A stretch of 64,000 bases of DNA from Trichobilharzia regenti (lineage: Eukaryota > Platyhelminthes > Trematoda > Strigeidida > Schistosomatidae): contig OX235263.1 of the NCBI GenBank assembly GCA_944472135.2, positions 10,151,517 to 10,215,516 on the forward strand, written 5' to 3'. The notes beneath the pieces are model-generated. The model saw only the letters and a program-made list of their open reading frames with translations. It did no database searches and was not told where the DNA came from. Numbering within the stretch: position 1 is the first letter of the stretch; the number at the start of each line of letters is the position of its first letter. The position numbers and the translations under genes were made by a program. This document shows positions 21,311-32,000 of this stretch, one piece after another.

Positions 21311-21529
21311 TTCAGTTAGGATTAAAGAAATTTTTATTGAAATATATAAATCTGTGTTTATTATTATTATTATTGTTATTCCTTTGCTTTCTGAGTGGAA
21401 CTTAGGACTGGGGCTTCAGCAATACATCTTCACTGTGTTCAGTTTTCTGCTGTCCTCCTCAGATGGCTATTCACACGATTTACCAAACTCTTTCATTTAC
21501 TCCTCTTTCTCCTCCTAACATGATCTTCT

Positions 21530-22875
21530 CCATGTCACCCCAGTACCGATGACCCACACGTCGTCCTCCTTTATGGCTGGCTGTGATACCTGGCCTCTGA
21601 GAATGGAAGACATGAAAAGATTAGCTCGCTGTCTTTCATCATAAGTGCCTGCGTTCTATCCCCCGTATGAAGTGGTATAATAAGGTGAGCAATATTGAGG
21701 TTAGCAGTCAGTCGAGTGCTATGGGCTAAGGAGGGGAAAACAATCGACAAGGCTGTAAAATTACATCGACTGAGATGGATAGGACATGTGTTACGTATGC
21801 ATCCCTAGTCATCGCCTTCCTCGAAAATGGGCAATTTTAGCTGACATAGGGTCTGGCTGGGAAAGAGCTGGTGGTGGTAAAACCAAAGCATGGCTTGGTC
21901 AGTCAATGAAATCCTCAACAGATAGTCTACAGGGCTTGACTGCACTGACGCCTAGCTTAGAAATAGGGAGTGAAGTGGTGGGTGAGCGTGTTGACCATTT
22001 CACTTATTTGGGAGGCTGCATCAGTCAGTTCCCGGAGGGTTGACCACTGACGAAATCTCACCATGGAAGATAAATAGGGCTAGTTTCGCATACGCCAGTT
22101 TACTCCGTCTCCGGTTTAGTAGACGTGACATCCAGCTATCGACTAAAAGGTGTGTGTACTGCTCAACACTCCGCCCAGTCCTTCTTTATGGCTGTACGGG
22201 AGATGTGGCTGTTGAAAATGGAAGGCATGAAAAGATCGGCTAGTTATCTTTGATCATAGGTGCCTAAGTTGTATCTTCTGTGTGAAATGGTATATAATAG
22301 GGTGGGCAATATTGAGATAAGACGTCGAGCACTAGGTAGGTGGGAGGGGAAATCAATCGGCGAGGCTGTTAAGGTCCACCGAATGAGATGATTAGGACAT
22401 GTGTTATACATACACCAAGCCATCGCCTTCCTCGACAAAGGGCACTGTCAGCTGACATAGGGTGTGGATGGGAAAGAGCTGGTGGTGGTAAAACCAAAAC
22501 ATGGTATCAGCAGTCAATGAAATACACAATGGTTAACTTAAGCCACGTAGGAAGGTGTAGATTTCCTGACTGCTTGGGGTCCTCGGGACGGTAAAAAACT
22601 GATGGCTGGAGACAAGTGGTGATATAGCGCCAAATCGTTCTCAATGGCCAGCACAGATGCATCCACTCCTTGTGACTTATAATACCCAATAAAACTTTTT
22701 TTCTTCGTTGCTACTATTCCTTTGTCTCACACCTCTGTTTACTGTCTCTATTATATGGATTTCTTCTACTTTCTTCTGTTGTTTCGTGTGCTACATGAAG
22801 GGAGTGTGGCGACTTGAACTGCCGCACATCAGTGCAAAGTTCTATGTTGAAAACAGACAGACAGACAGACAAACT
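21530..22875 (+). mobile_element. RTE-B LINE 3' half with internal tandem duplication
   Basis: Sense RTE-B fragments. 21540-21920 covers the region from a CTTTATGGCTG block to the ACCAAAGCATGG block. The sequence then jumps back upstream (CTCAACAGATAGTC, DHFTYLGGCISQ) and passes the same CTTTATGGCTG block again at about 22180. It continues through WLGHVL-like and GRCRFPDCLG blocks to the 3' end. The end has GGAGTGTGGCGACTTGAACTGC-type sequence and a (CAGA)n tail at 22855-22873. Many stops; non-functional. Confidence 0.72.
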
Positions 22876-22899
22876 CGTCACTTTCCAACGGGATTTCAC

Positions 22900-23210
22900 T
22901 CGAGTAATGGCCTGGTGTGCTATGGCATTCGGTGGCCTCCTCACTGTATGCCGGATTCATCTGCATTTTCTGCTACATGTGTTGTTCAGCGATCGGCTCT
23001 TGCTTGTTGGTTTGTTCCCATAGTTACTTGTTACTTATTCTTTCTGGCTGGCTGGCTGGCCATTTGATCTTCAGTATGAAGCCAGCCAGGTTGTTGATGA
23101 AATTGTGCAACAGGCTGTTGGAAATTCTTTTCGTTACATGTTGTGCAAATTTCTGACCCATATAGAAGAACCGACTCGTTCGGAAGATTTCCAAACTGGT
23201 TTCAGATAGA
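22900..23210 (-). mobile_element. RTE-A LINE fragment
   Basis: Minus-strand RTE-A C-terminal region. The plus-strand reading TGATCTTCAGTATGAAGCC and CAGGCTGTTGGAAATTC corresponds to SILKxxWPA and FPTACC-type coding seen in other copies. Confidence 0.6.
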
Positions 23211-23289
23211 TGAAGGCGTATCTGTGCTATGTTATATTGTATATTATATTATATATTAGTCTGCTTTTATATTCATGCCGCCTAACTGA

Positions 23290-23552
23290 GTGTTAAACAC
23301 CTGAATTTAACTATCCTCTCTTGTAAATTTTAGTTGAAATCCATCGACTTTACTAAAGTAATTGATGGTTGAAGGCAATCTGCACGAAACCTTGATTAAC
23401 CTAGATTTCGTTCTGATTGACACCGACCGGTCAGCAAGGAGTATCTGCAACCTGTGTGAAGGAACCCATATCCCTTCTGAGATTCGAACCCGCGTCACCT
23501 AGTGAATGGTTCAGTCAGAGAAGTTACCACTGAGCCATTAGGGCTGGCTCGC
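23290..23552 (-). mobile_element. tRNA-derived SINE (separate type)
   Basis: On the minus strand an A-box TGGCTCAGTGG (about 23530) and B-box GGGTTCGAATC (about 23484) sit 40-50 bp apart, followed by a body without the SINE-R or SINE-C tail. Not a tRNA gene: there is no cloverleaf continuation. Confidence 0.55.
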
Positions 23553-23582
23553 GACTCACCTCCTGTAGACCTGTAAATAATT

Positions 23583-23821
23583 TTTTAATAATTTTACCTT
23601 CACGTTCCCCTGTGGAACATAGGGCTTCAAGCTAGTGCTTGAAGTTTATGTAGCAGTGTTTATTTTACAGGATGAGGTTGCTAGCCTCATGCCCAACCTT
23701 TCCTCTTTACCAGATTATTTCTGGCTTAGCGAGGTAAGGGAGTGCGTCGGTGGCCGGGATCAAACCCCGGACCATGTGAATGGCTGGCGAGCGTCCTAAC
23801 CGCTATGCCACCGACGCACTG
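23583..23821 (-). mobile_element. SINE-R
   Basis: Minus strand. The head begins GTGCGTCGGTGGCATAGCGG at 23821 and has B-box GGTTTGATCCC. The body is CCTCATGCCCAACC and the tail is TAGGGCTTCAAGCTAG ... GGGAACGTGAAGG, near the left end. The tail matches the RTE-A 3' end. Confidence 0.8.
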
Positions 23822-23932
23822 TATTGGTTACTTTCATCAGACACTGGTCACTGGTTTGGTGTGTCTAGTTCTTTGTTTAGTGCAGACTGAATTCTATCAG
23901 TCAGGTGGTCACCATTTAAGGTAGCTTACCAT
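23822..23932 (-). repeat. Unclassified repeat shared with 63900-63980
   Basis: The plus strand has TAGTTCTTTGTTTAGTGCAG and ACTGAATTCTATCAGT, the reverse complement of sequence near 63925-63970. Family unknown. Confidence 0.4.
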
Positions 23933-23934
23933 CA

Positions 23935-24151
23935 CAGTGCACTATGAATTGTTTATGCTGTCTTTGGAGTAGATGTGACATCCACTGGCTATCGATCAGT
24001 GGAGGTGTGTACTGTTCTGCAGTCTGCTATATCCTTATTAAAGTCTGTGAAACATGACCATTGAGATTAGTAGAAGCATTGAAGAGGCTAGCTTTCTTTG
24101 ACCAAAGGCGTCTGCGTTAGATTCCCACTGTTAAATGGTGTGATATTTATT
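23935..24151 (+). mobile_element. RTE-B LINE fragment
   Basis: Decayed sense copy of the block around 22120-22290 (GTAGATGTGACATCCA, GGTGTGTACTG, CAAAGGCGTCTGCGTT). Confidence 0.5.
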
Positions 24152-24380
24152 TTCCTTCATGCTCCCCAGTGGAAAATAGGGCTTCAAGCTAGTGGCTTAA
24201 AGTTTCCGTAGCAGTGTTTATTTTACAGGGTGGGGTTGCTAGCCTCATGCCTAACCTTTCCTCTTTACCAGGATTATTTCTGGCTTAGCGAGGTAAAGGA
24301 TTGCGTCTGTGGCCGGGAATCGAACCCCGGACCATGTGCATAGTCGGCGAGCGTGCTAACCGCTATGCCACCGACGCAGA
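24152..24380 (-). mobile_element. SINE-R
   Basis: Well-preserved minus copy. The head reads TGCGTCGGTGGCATAGCGG (right end), with B-box GGGGTTCGATTCCC. The body is GGTTAGGCATGAGGCTAGC and the tail is CCCTATTTTCCACTGGGGAG (left end). Confidence 0.82.
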
Positions 24381-24634
24381 ATGTTAGATAATCAGAGAAA
24401 AATCATTCATTTTGAGTGACTATGCCGTGTGTTAAGCGTCCTAGGTGAACTACGTCTACGTAGAATAAAGGTAGCAGACAAACTGATTAAGTTTGTGGTC
24501 ATATCAAAATTTGGCTTTGATCTATAAAGTCATTGACTGTTTCTTTTCAGCCAGCCATGTAAGGAGGAATAGACTGCCTAAGTAGTGTCCTCAGGACAAT
24601 GAGAACCAACGGCTTGTGAATGCTGTTTGTGCTC

Positions 24635-25400
24635 TTTATTATTATTATTATTATTTTTATTATTATATCCTTTGATTCCTAGAGGAACATAGGGCTTCAG
24701 CTGCGCGTCTCCATTGCCTTCGGTTTTCTGACAACTTTTTCATCCCGCTCCAAGTCTGCCCATACGCTTTCATCTCCTGCTCACATGACCTCATCTAAGT
24801 CACCTTTGGACGACCAACTCTCTTCCCTTCAGGGTTCCACTCGAGCGCTGGCTTGTCTAGTGATGTCAATGGATGGATTGTCTTCCCAAGGTATGGACAG
24901 CCAATACATCTCCATTTCTTCCTGTCTGTTCGTTTCACAATCGGTTCCTGGTTGGTTCACCCCTAGAGACCCCTGTTGTTGATCTTTTCTGGCCGGCCAT
25001 CTGATCTTGAGTATTGAGCAAAGACAACTGTTAATGAAGGTCTGACGTTTGTTTGACATGCTCTTTAAGACGCGCCATGTCTCTGGTCCATATAGTAGCA
25101 CCGACTTCACATTAGAGTTGAAAATCCGGATCTTGTTTTTGATGCTGAGTGGGGCTGTTGACCTTCACACAGACTTAAGAGTAATGAAAACTTGTCTTGC
25201 TTTTCCTATCTGTCTTTGATATCCCCGTCAGTTCCACCGATAGTTGAAACGATGCTTCGCAGGTACGTAAAGCATTATTTCTGTAGCTCTTTAGGTTACA
25301 GGTATAAATACTCATTCCTATACGATTCTCCCTGTTTACTGCCCCCTGGAATAGAGTATCTAAAGCATTTTAAGGAAGCTCATGTCTTTTTCTAAGTCTA
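24635..25400 (-). mobile_element. RTE-A LINE, 3' part
   Basis: Minus strand. An (AAT)n tail and GCCCTATGTTCCTCTAGGAA begin at 24690. The ORF 24829-25110 reads SVLLYGPETWRVLKSMSNKRQTFINSCLCSILKIRWPARKDQQ (given in parts: LLYGPETWR, LQTFINSC-like, LKIRWPA), ending EEMEMYWLSIPW and ITRQASARVEP. The RTE C-terminus is clear; 5'-truncated. Confidence 0.8.
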
Positions 25401-25679
25401 GGTACTTGTCATTTATTATCGGTGTTGATAGTTGAAAACTAAACTGCGATGTGACGATATGTACTGTTACTCAACTATAACGTTGTATGACGGTGGGTGG
25501 TGTTTCGTGAAATAAGAAAACTTGTCATCTATGGATAACTAGACTCCCACTCATTGGTTGAAAGTATTTCGAGTAGTTGTGAAGTCTAGTGAAAGTCATA
25601 CCAGTGAACAAAGTGGAATTGAGGTACGCTGTTAAAAACCCAATTTGCCAATTGGAAATCGAACATAAATAATTATTTG

Positions 25680-25800
25680 ATTGGTCGGAGGATTTCACCA
25701 TGAGCTGACATCAGTGAGAGAACTATTGGAAAACCATTAGGGAGTACTGGACAGCTGTTTCGTCCTAATACTTTGGACTCTTCAGCAGTACGCATGCATA
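25680..25800 (-). mobile_element. SINE-B with intact hammerhead
   Basis: Minus copy. Hammerhead first, then the 3' body GTTTTCCAATAGTTCTCTCA and TGATGTCAGCTCATGGTGAA. The tRNA head is replaced by a TA microsatellite (25803-25836). Confidence 0.72.
25744..25791 (-). ncRNA. Hammerhead ribozyme, type I, in SINE-B (intact core)
   Basis: Minus strand: stem I GTACTG/CAGTAC (6 perfect pairs); core CTGAAGA; stem II GTCC...GGAC with a 9-nt loop; GAA; minimal palindromic stem III ACAGCTGT; cleavage C. Every invariant hammerhead nucleotide is present. Confidence 0.82.
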
Positions 25801-25802
25801 TA

Positions 25803-25836
25803 CATATGCATATATATATATATATATATATATATT
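25803..25836. repeat. (TA)n microsatellite
   Basis: A nearly pure TA run after an imperfect CATATA stretch. Confidence 0.9.
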
Positions 25837-25946
25837 CAGATAGAATTTCAATAGAATTTTAATAAATTGAATGTTTCCATAATTTATTTAGAACGAAATA
25901 TTTAGAGCGAACCACTGTTTTCAATAAATTCTTCTTCAGGCTGTAC

Positions 25947-26268
25947 AATTATAAATCTGAATAAGGCATTAAGAAGACAAATTTCGCGAGATAATACGGT
26001 CATTTCGTAGTTTCTTTACAACCGCTTTACAACTAACATGGTTAACAACAATAATAAAATAAAGATCAAGACAATTACTCAGTTAAATAAAAAATATAAA
26101 TAAATAATAATGACCAATCATATTAAGATAGGTCAAGTAGTCAGTTCATGGTAGGCGAAGATTGAAGTCTATTGATTTTTGTACACACAGTTTAGGCTGT
26201 ATGTGATTAATCCAAAGTGCTTCCATCACGTTCAATAACCAGCGTTGAATTAGAGTTATGTGGTGAAA
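25947..26268 (+). repeat. PLE-E inverted repeat, left arm
   Basis: About 320 bp matching the reverse complement of 27038-27360. Sample blocks are GAATAAGGCATTAAGAAG at the outer end and GAATTAGAGTTATGTG at the inner end. It corresponds to the 3' UTR after the PLE coding region. Confidence 0.85.
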
Positions 26269-27037
26269 CAGTTGTGAAACAGTCATTAATTCATATTGAT
26301 TTTGTGACCTGATATTAATAAGTCTTTTGCAATGGATGATGCTGGATTTCTATTCAGATTAATCGCACTGAGATTTCATATCTGATTTACTAGTCATTTT
26401 GGAACATGTTCTTTTCGACGACATTGGAACATTCTGTTAGTTCTACCTATATAGGTGTCACCGCAGCTGCAGGTGAACTTGTAGATACAGTTTGAAGTAG
26501 AGTCAACAGAATTTAATCCTTTAATCGTAGGTAGGTGCAGGGATCGAAAATGTTCGGCAAGTGAGAAAAAGAGATGTGGCGGCGTAGAATGTGCGTTTGA
26601 CGGCTTACCGAAGTCTTTGAGTTAGCTGTCAACTGCATAATCTGGTCACCCTTGAATGGTAGGTTAATGAAGATAGCTTTCTTTGGTACAGAAGCTGTCT
26701 TTTCAAGACGCGGTCTATCCTTACGTGACAATTGATGAAGTTTTCTGGATAACCATTGGCTAATAAAACTGAATGTATATGTCGGAGCTAATCCATCAAT
26801 GTGTCACTCGTGCATATTTTTCGGGCCCTTGAGAATAAACATTTCACTAGGGAACGTTTATACTGGATAGGAACAAAACTGGTAAAATGAAGATATTGTC
26901 CACTCCATGTCTGTTTACGAAAAACAGATCGCTGAATCGTTCCATCATCTCTCCTAGTCATAGTAATATCCAGGAAACCGAGTTTGTTATTCGATTCTAG
27001 TTCGGAAGTCACTCGAATGTTTGGATGAATATGATTA

Positions 27038-27360
27038 TTTCACATAACTCTAATTCAACGCTGGTTATTGAACGTGATGGAAGCACTTTGGATTGATCAC
27101 ATACAGCCTAAACTACGTGTACAAAAATCAATAGACTTCAATCTTCGCCTACCATGAACTGACTACTTGACCTATTTAAATATGATTGATCATTATTATT
27201 TATTTATATTTTTTATTTAACTGAGTAATTGTCATGATCTTTATTTTATTATTGTTGTTAACCATGTTAGTTGTAAAGCGGTTGTAAGGAAACTACGAAA
27301 TGACGGTATTATCTCGCAAAATTTGTCTTCTTAATGCCTTATTCAAATTTATCAATTATA
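27038..27360 (-). repeat. PLE-E inverted repeat, right arm
   Basis: Inverted partner of 25947-26268, placed upstream of the RT coding sequence. Differences are scattered point changes and small indels. Confidence 0.85.
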
Positions 27361-27370
27361 AAATTATTAT

Positions 27371-28094
27371 AAATTATAAATCCATTTATTTGAGCATACA
27401 ATAGCCAACCAGTAAAGGCAAATTAGAATCATATCAGAAAGTGTATTGTGTAACAGGTATAAGATGGGATGAAACGATTGTCATATAGTCATATAGTTTT
27501 TTAATATGCATGATCAATGAGAACATGGGACAAAATGAGATGAAGTAATTTAATTTAATGATGTGTGTGAGAGTGAGTGTAATCAGGGTGTGTGACACAA
27601 TATGAAAATAAACCAACGAATAGGTGGTCTTGACACAAGTTTAAGGTTGCAAAGAACAACAATGAGAATTATTGTCAAATAATAACGATGATTGCAACCG
27701 CTTCAGCTACTGATAGAAGAAGTAGTCGAGCTCCTCCAGATAAATTACTAGGAAGGCGGTAAATAACTGAGAACGCCTGGTCAATATTCCTATCCATTTT
27801 GTGTAATCCGCCTTACCATTTCTTCAACTGAAAGTATGGACTTGTTTTGTTAAAATGCACAAATTAATCGCATTATTTCAATGTCAATTGATTGTTACTA
27901 TGACAACATGCGGAATTCAATCATAAAAAATTTTGTAGAAAGGAAATGTTTTACTGGTGGTCTCATTCGTGAAAATGTCTTTTAACAGTGGCAAGTGTTT
28001 CTGACCAAAAGAACCAACTGTTAAGCTGCAAAGGAGGAAAAAAGTCTGACGAAAACAAATTACTCAGTAATTACCTCTGACTGCGATAAGTATA
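27371..28094. other. No gene or repeat recognised
   Basis: AT-rich intergenic sequence. Confidence 0.45.
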
Positions 28095-28260
28095 TATGTA
28101 TAGCAAGTCGGTTGTTCAGTGGTAGACATCTCGGGCAACCACTTACGTGCTGCAGGCTCGATTCCTGGCCAACACAATCCTAAACATCATTTAGGTAGGA
28201 GTAGGCCCAGTAAAAATAGAGCCGGTACATGTGACGTTATCAAACTCACTTTGTAGAATT
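28095..28260 (+). mobile_element. tRNA-derived SINE, plus strand
   Basis: A-box-like GGTTGTTCAGTGGTAGAC and B-box GGCTCGATTCC about 45 bp apart, followed by a body (GTAGGAGTAGGCCCAGT) unlike SINE-R. Resembles the head at 41060-41228. Confidence 0.5.
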
Positions 28261-28566
28261 GATATAAGTATAAGACGAACAATGCGGTAAAGTGTAACTC
28301 CATTATAGATAAGATTTTATTTTGATAAATCACACAGTGATGTTATTTATTATCCTCCTTTGATTTGATTTACTGGCGGTAATAATATCTTCCACATCTC
28401 TGGTATTTGCATCGAGTCTCAGAGACCTTACGTTGGATTCTCAATGAAACAGGAATTAGGGTGACATTCAAATCTACAATCTCACTCAGGACAAGCTGTG
28501 TAGGCTAAAGGCCCCTGTCGGTTCACCCAATTAAACAAAATAATATAATTTACAAAATACCCTGCA

Positions 28567-28845
28567 ATGACTGTGAGTGAGGTCAACTACATAGGTCAAA
28601 CTAGTAGGTCGGGGGTAGTCAGATTGTCAGAGCATAAGAATTTAGCTAAGGTAAGAATGGTTGACCCCGAGAAGATAAGTAATTTAGAAAAAAGCTCAGC
28701 AATTGCAATGCATGCGCTAACACACAACAACACAATAGGGTGGGAGAGGGTTAAAATTCTAAAAAGTAATCTAGGTAGGTGGAGAGAGAGGTTGATTACT
28801 GAAGCCCGCCTGGTTAATCGAGTCTACACCCAACACATTCAATAG
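28567..28845 (+). pseudogene. PLE-C GIY-YIG endonuclease fragment
   Basis: A 92-residue open segment. The GIY half lies just upstream (IYKIPC) in another frame, and YIGQTSRSGVVRLSEH supplies the YIG and the following Arg helix. It ends in ERLITEARLVNRVYTQHIQ. A frameshift separates the two halves, so it is not functional. Confidence 0.7.
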
Positions 28846-29284
28846 GAATGACTCATCACTCATACCTGAAATATGGAAAATACTATTACCAATCAAATCA
28901 AGTGAAAATGAAGAGAAAAACAATGGAACTATATAAATGAATTTAGGAAGTCGTGTGATTACCTTGATATGATTATGAGTGGCAATAAATTGTGCTCGAA
29001 ACGTGGTCATCAGTAAACATTACTGTATAACAAACATTGTGAGACTTTATCAAAACAAAATTTACCCATGATGGAATTACACTCTACCACAGTGCACAAG
29101 TTTTATTCTTATATCTAGGATAGATGGTAATTTTGTGGATATATTCCATCTGCACCAGGATATTATTAATTGTGACTGTATTTCTATTGTTCTCGGTTTG
29201 TTCTGTTTAGCTGGGAAGAATTATTTTACCTTCTAATGGTCGAAGTATTTATATAATAATACCCGTTATTTCGATTGACTGTTG

Positions 29285-29400
29285 TGCAAAATACAGACTG
29301 AAGGCTTTCATCAACACCTGCTTTCGCTAGCTCCATACTAAAGATCAGATAGCCGGCCGGAAAGGATAAGTAACAGCCTATTGTCTGACAAGCATGCAAG
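29285..29400 (+). mobile_element. RTE-A LINE fragment
   Basis: Short sense remnant (FINTCFR, LKIR-PAGKDK) between the two PLE-C units. Confidence 0.45.
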
Positions 29401-31283
29401 GACCCAGATGACCCGATTAAACAAAATAATATAATTTACAAAATACCTTGCAGTGACTGTGAGTGAGGTCAACTACATAGGTCAAACTAGTAGGTCGGGG
29501 TTAGTCAAATTGTCGGAACATAAGAATTTAGCTAAGGTAAGAATGGTTGACCCCGAGAAGGTAACGAATTTAGAAAAAAGCACTCAGCAATTGCAGTGCA
29601 TTCATTAACACACAACAACACAATAGGGTAGTCGGATAGGGTTAAAATTCTAAAATGTAATACAGGTAGGTGGAGAGAGAGATTGATTACTGAATCCTGC
29701 TTGGTTCATCGAGTCGACACCCAACACATGCAATAGAAATGACTCAATGCAAATACCAGAGATATGGAAGATATTATTACCACCAGTCAGTCAAATCAGA
29801 AGAGGATAATAAATAATCTCAAAATTCTATTTCAATTCAAGCACATCACAACATTCTAACAAGTTACTTATTATGACTATAAAAACACTCGTCTTATTTC
29901 CCATCTGATTGTAATTGATCAATAACACTCATATTATTATTCCTGAATGCACATTATCCTATATTGATTTTTATTCAAATATCTAGTCAATTCCACACAT
30001 GTATATAAATGAAGGGAAAAAGGTGTGTGAGTAAGTGACTTGATATGATTATGAGCAGTAATTATTTGTGCTTGAAATGTGGCCATCAGTTAATACTACT
30101 GTATAACACTACTGTCTGATTTACCAAAATAAAGGCCTATCCCAGAATATACACACTGGGTCATAGGTGTTATTAAGAAGACAATTGCAGCGAAGAAAAC
30201 TTTCTTCTCGACGAAGTCATCATCTAGGCTGTACGTTCGTGTATTTATATCATATGGATGGGAAAGTTCCAGAATAATTTCCGGTTAAGGGTCAAATTAT
30301 TAAAAATTACAATTAGGAATTAGAATGCCATAATAAACAGGGAGAGGGAAGGATAAAACTCAAACAAAGTAGCATCATAATTACTAAGAAGATTGACATT
30401 GTGCAATTAGGGGTTAGAAATGTAGAAATAACAACAATAGGCAGGATGTTTGGATAAAAAAACTAACGTGATGAATAATTGTTTATGCAGTCAGGAATTA
30501 AATATGTAGAAATAGTAAAATGACAAAATAAACACGAAGTTCGGGTATGAAATTACGGTAGTGTAAACAGGGATTAAGAAAAACTTAAAATAACATGAAT
30601 AAACAGGAAGTTTAGATAAGAAAGGTGATGGGATGGTCATTACTAAAAAATTACCTGTTTATGATGGCCATGGCAGGGACAGGGGTTGGACGTATTTCTT
30701 TTGGATACAAAGCGTGGGTTTGAGCTTTTGGATGTCTTGATTTCACTCCCTTTGATAGGTTTGATTGGATCTTGTATATTACTTTGAAGGATTTTTCGAA
30801 AGGCGCTGAATGTTTTGAATTGACCAGATGTTCAGTCACTGAACTGTTTACACGCGTTTGGTCTTCTTTTACTAATCAGGCTGGGTGGTGTTCATGAGCG
30901 CATTTTTCAAGTCGGCGCATGGTACGGCCAACGTACTCAGCTCCACAAGAGTTAGTGAACTGGTAAATGCACGTTGAGGTGGCTCAATGCGACAGCTCGT
31001 CTTTCGCATTCTGGCTGAACAGTTTCTTGCAGGAAAACGTTAGTCGTAGGCTCGCATCGAAGTGTGTTTTCCTCAGAGATTTGCAGAGGCGTTTACGAGG
31101 GATTTCTGCTTCAATATCACCTTTGAATTCTAGATTAAGCAGAATTATTTTCTTTGGAACGGATTGGACTTGTTCGAAAGTCTTCTTAGATTTCGGATTC
31201 TTGTCTATGAAACTGGGCGGGAAACCGTTTTCCATCAGGGTTTTTTGAAGATTACGCAGTTCTTCTTCCACCACTTCCTCGCT

Positions 31284-31637
31284 TCATATCTTGCGAATCC
31301 TCGAGGGAAGAGCGTATATCAGGTTCCCCTTTCTGCTCATGGGCACGAAGCTTGGAAAGTTGATGAATTGTCCATCCCATGTAGGCTTTTTGTATATGAA
31401 CCTTTTCAGAGAGTTGTTGGCGTTTCTTGTCAGATGGACGTCGAGGAAATGGAACATTCTGTTAGATTCAGTTTCAAGTGTAAAGTCGATGTTTGGGTGG
31501 GCATTATTGAATATTTGAAGTAGGTTTTTTAAATCATAGTCCCCATAATAAATAATGAAAGTATCATCGGTGTATCTCTTGTAGAGATGGAGGTCGTTGA
31601 TAGTTGGTGATAAGGCGTTGTTCTCTAAGCTAGCCAT
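31284..31637 (-). pseudogene. PLE-F reverse transcriptase, palm and thumb segment
   Basis: 117-residue open frame with the catalytic Y-T-D-D box near residue 22 and the Penelope-specific FLDV...YKKPTWDGQ...FVP region. It overlaps the upstream frame 31630-31995 (motifs A and B) by a few bases, which marks a frameshift rather than separate genes. Confidence 0.85.
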
Positions 31638-31995
31638 AAAGCAGTTGGCTAGAGAGGGGTCCTAAGGAAGAACCCATTGCTACTCCATCTACTTGCCTGT
31701 ATATTTCCTTGTTGAATCTAAAGTATACGTTGAAGGTGCATCGAAGTAACAGTTCTTTCAGGTAATGGATCTGTATACCAACATCGATGCTATTGGATTG
31801 AATGGAGTCAAAAAGGAAACATACGGTTTTTGTCAATGGAATGCTGATGAAGAGAGAGACGACATCCAAGGAGACCATTTTCTTTTCTGCCGCAGTGACA
31901 TTCCTAATTGAGTCAACAAAGTCGAATGTGTCACGGACTCTGTAACCATTCTTCAATGACATCAACAGACACCTCTGAAAAGGCATAAAGTCCAT
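31630..31995 (-). pseudogene. PLE-F reverse transcriptase, motifs A-B segment
   Basis: 121 residues with SLDVVSLF (catalytic Asp of motif A) and QVDGVAMGSSLGP (motif B). The N-terminal fingers are cut off at the left boundary of the element. Confidence 0.85.
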
Positions 31996-32000
31996 TTTCT

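Larger units (their letters stand above)
25860..27370 (-). mobile_element. PLE-E with long inverted flanking repeats
   Basis: Core on the minus strand: 26788-27012 encodes the RT C-terminus (SNNKLGFLDITMTRRDDG, FRKQTWSGQYLHFTSFVP, YKRSLVKCLFSRARKIC). 26513-26731 encodes the linker (VPKKAIFINLPFKGDQI) leading to the endonuclease, whose remnant (CSCGDTYIGRTNR-like, in frame only in part) lies at about 26430-26500. Left flank 25947-26268 and right flank 27038-27360 are inverted copies of one another. The motifs CTGAAGAAG and GAAAAC occur on the minus strand at 25900-25945. Confidence 0.85.
28335..30120 (+). mobile_element. PLE-C, two direct units with an inverted end
   Basis: 28518-28850 and 29412-29755 are direct repeats, each encoding a GIY-YIG endonuclease C-terminus. 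In the first: IIYKIPCND, VNYIGQTSRSGVVRLSEHKN, VDPEKISNLEKSSAIAMHAL, RWRERLITEARLVNR. The 3' UTRs also repeat (28960-29040 and 30030-30110). 28340-28425 is a minus-oriented copy of the end at 29740-29825 (GAGATGTGGAAGATATTATT). An RTE-A fragment (29285-29400) lies between units. No RT domain remains. Confidence 0.75.
30160..32000 (-). mobile_element. PLE-F, RT plus GIY-YIG, best-preserved PLE
   Basis: Minus strand, 5'-truncated at about 32000. 31630-31995: RT motif A (KKMVSLDVVSLFISIPL) and motif B (RQVDGVAMGSSLGPLSS). 31284-31637: motif C YTDDTFI, then FHFLDVHLTRN and IYKKPTWDGQFINFPSFVP, typical of Penelope RTs. 30984-31274: linker SVPKKIILLNLEFKGD. About 30840-30980: GIY-YIG (CIYQFTNSCGAEYVGRTMRRL). 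30651-30839: basic C-terminus. Two or three frameshifts break an otherwise complete RT-endonuclease array. Confidence 0.88.

Noticed and set aside
25947..27360. DNA transposon with long terminal inverted repeats
   Set aside because: The interior encodes Penelope RT and linker motifs, and the arms equal PLE 3' UTR; no transposase or short target duplication was seen.
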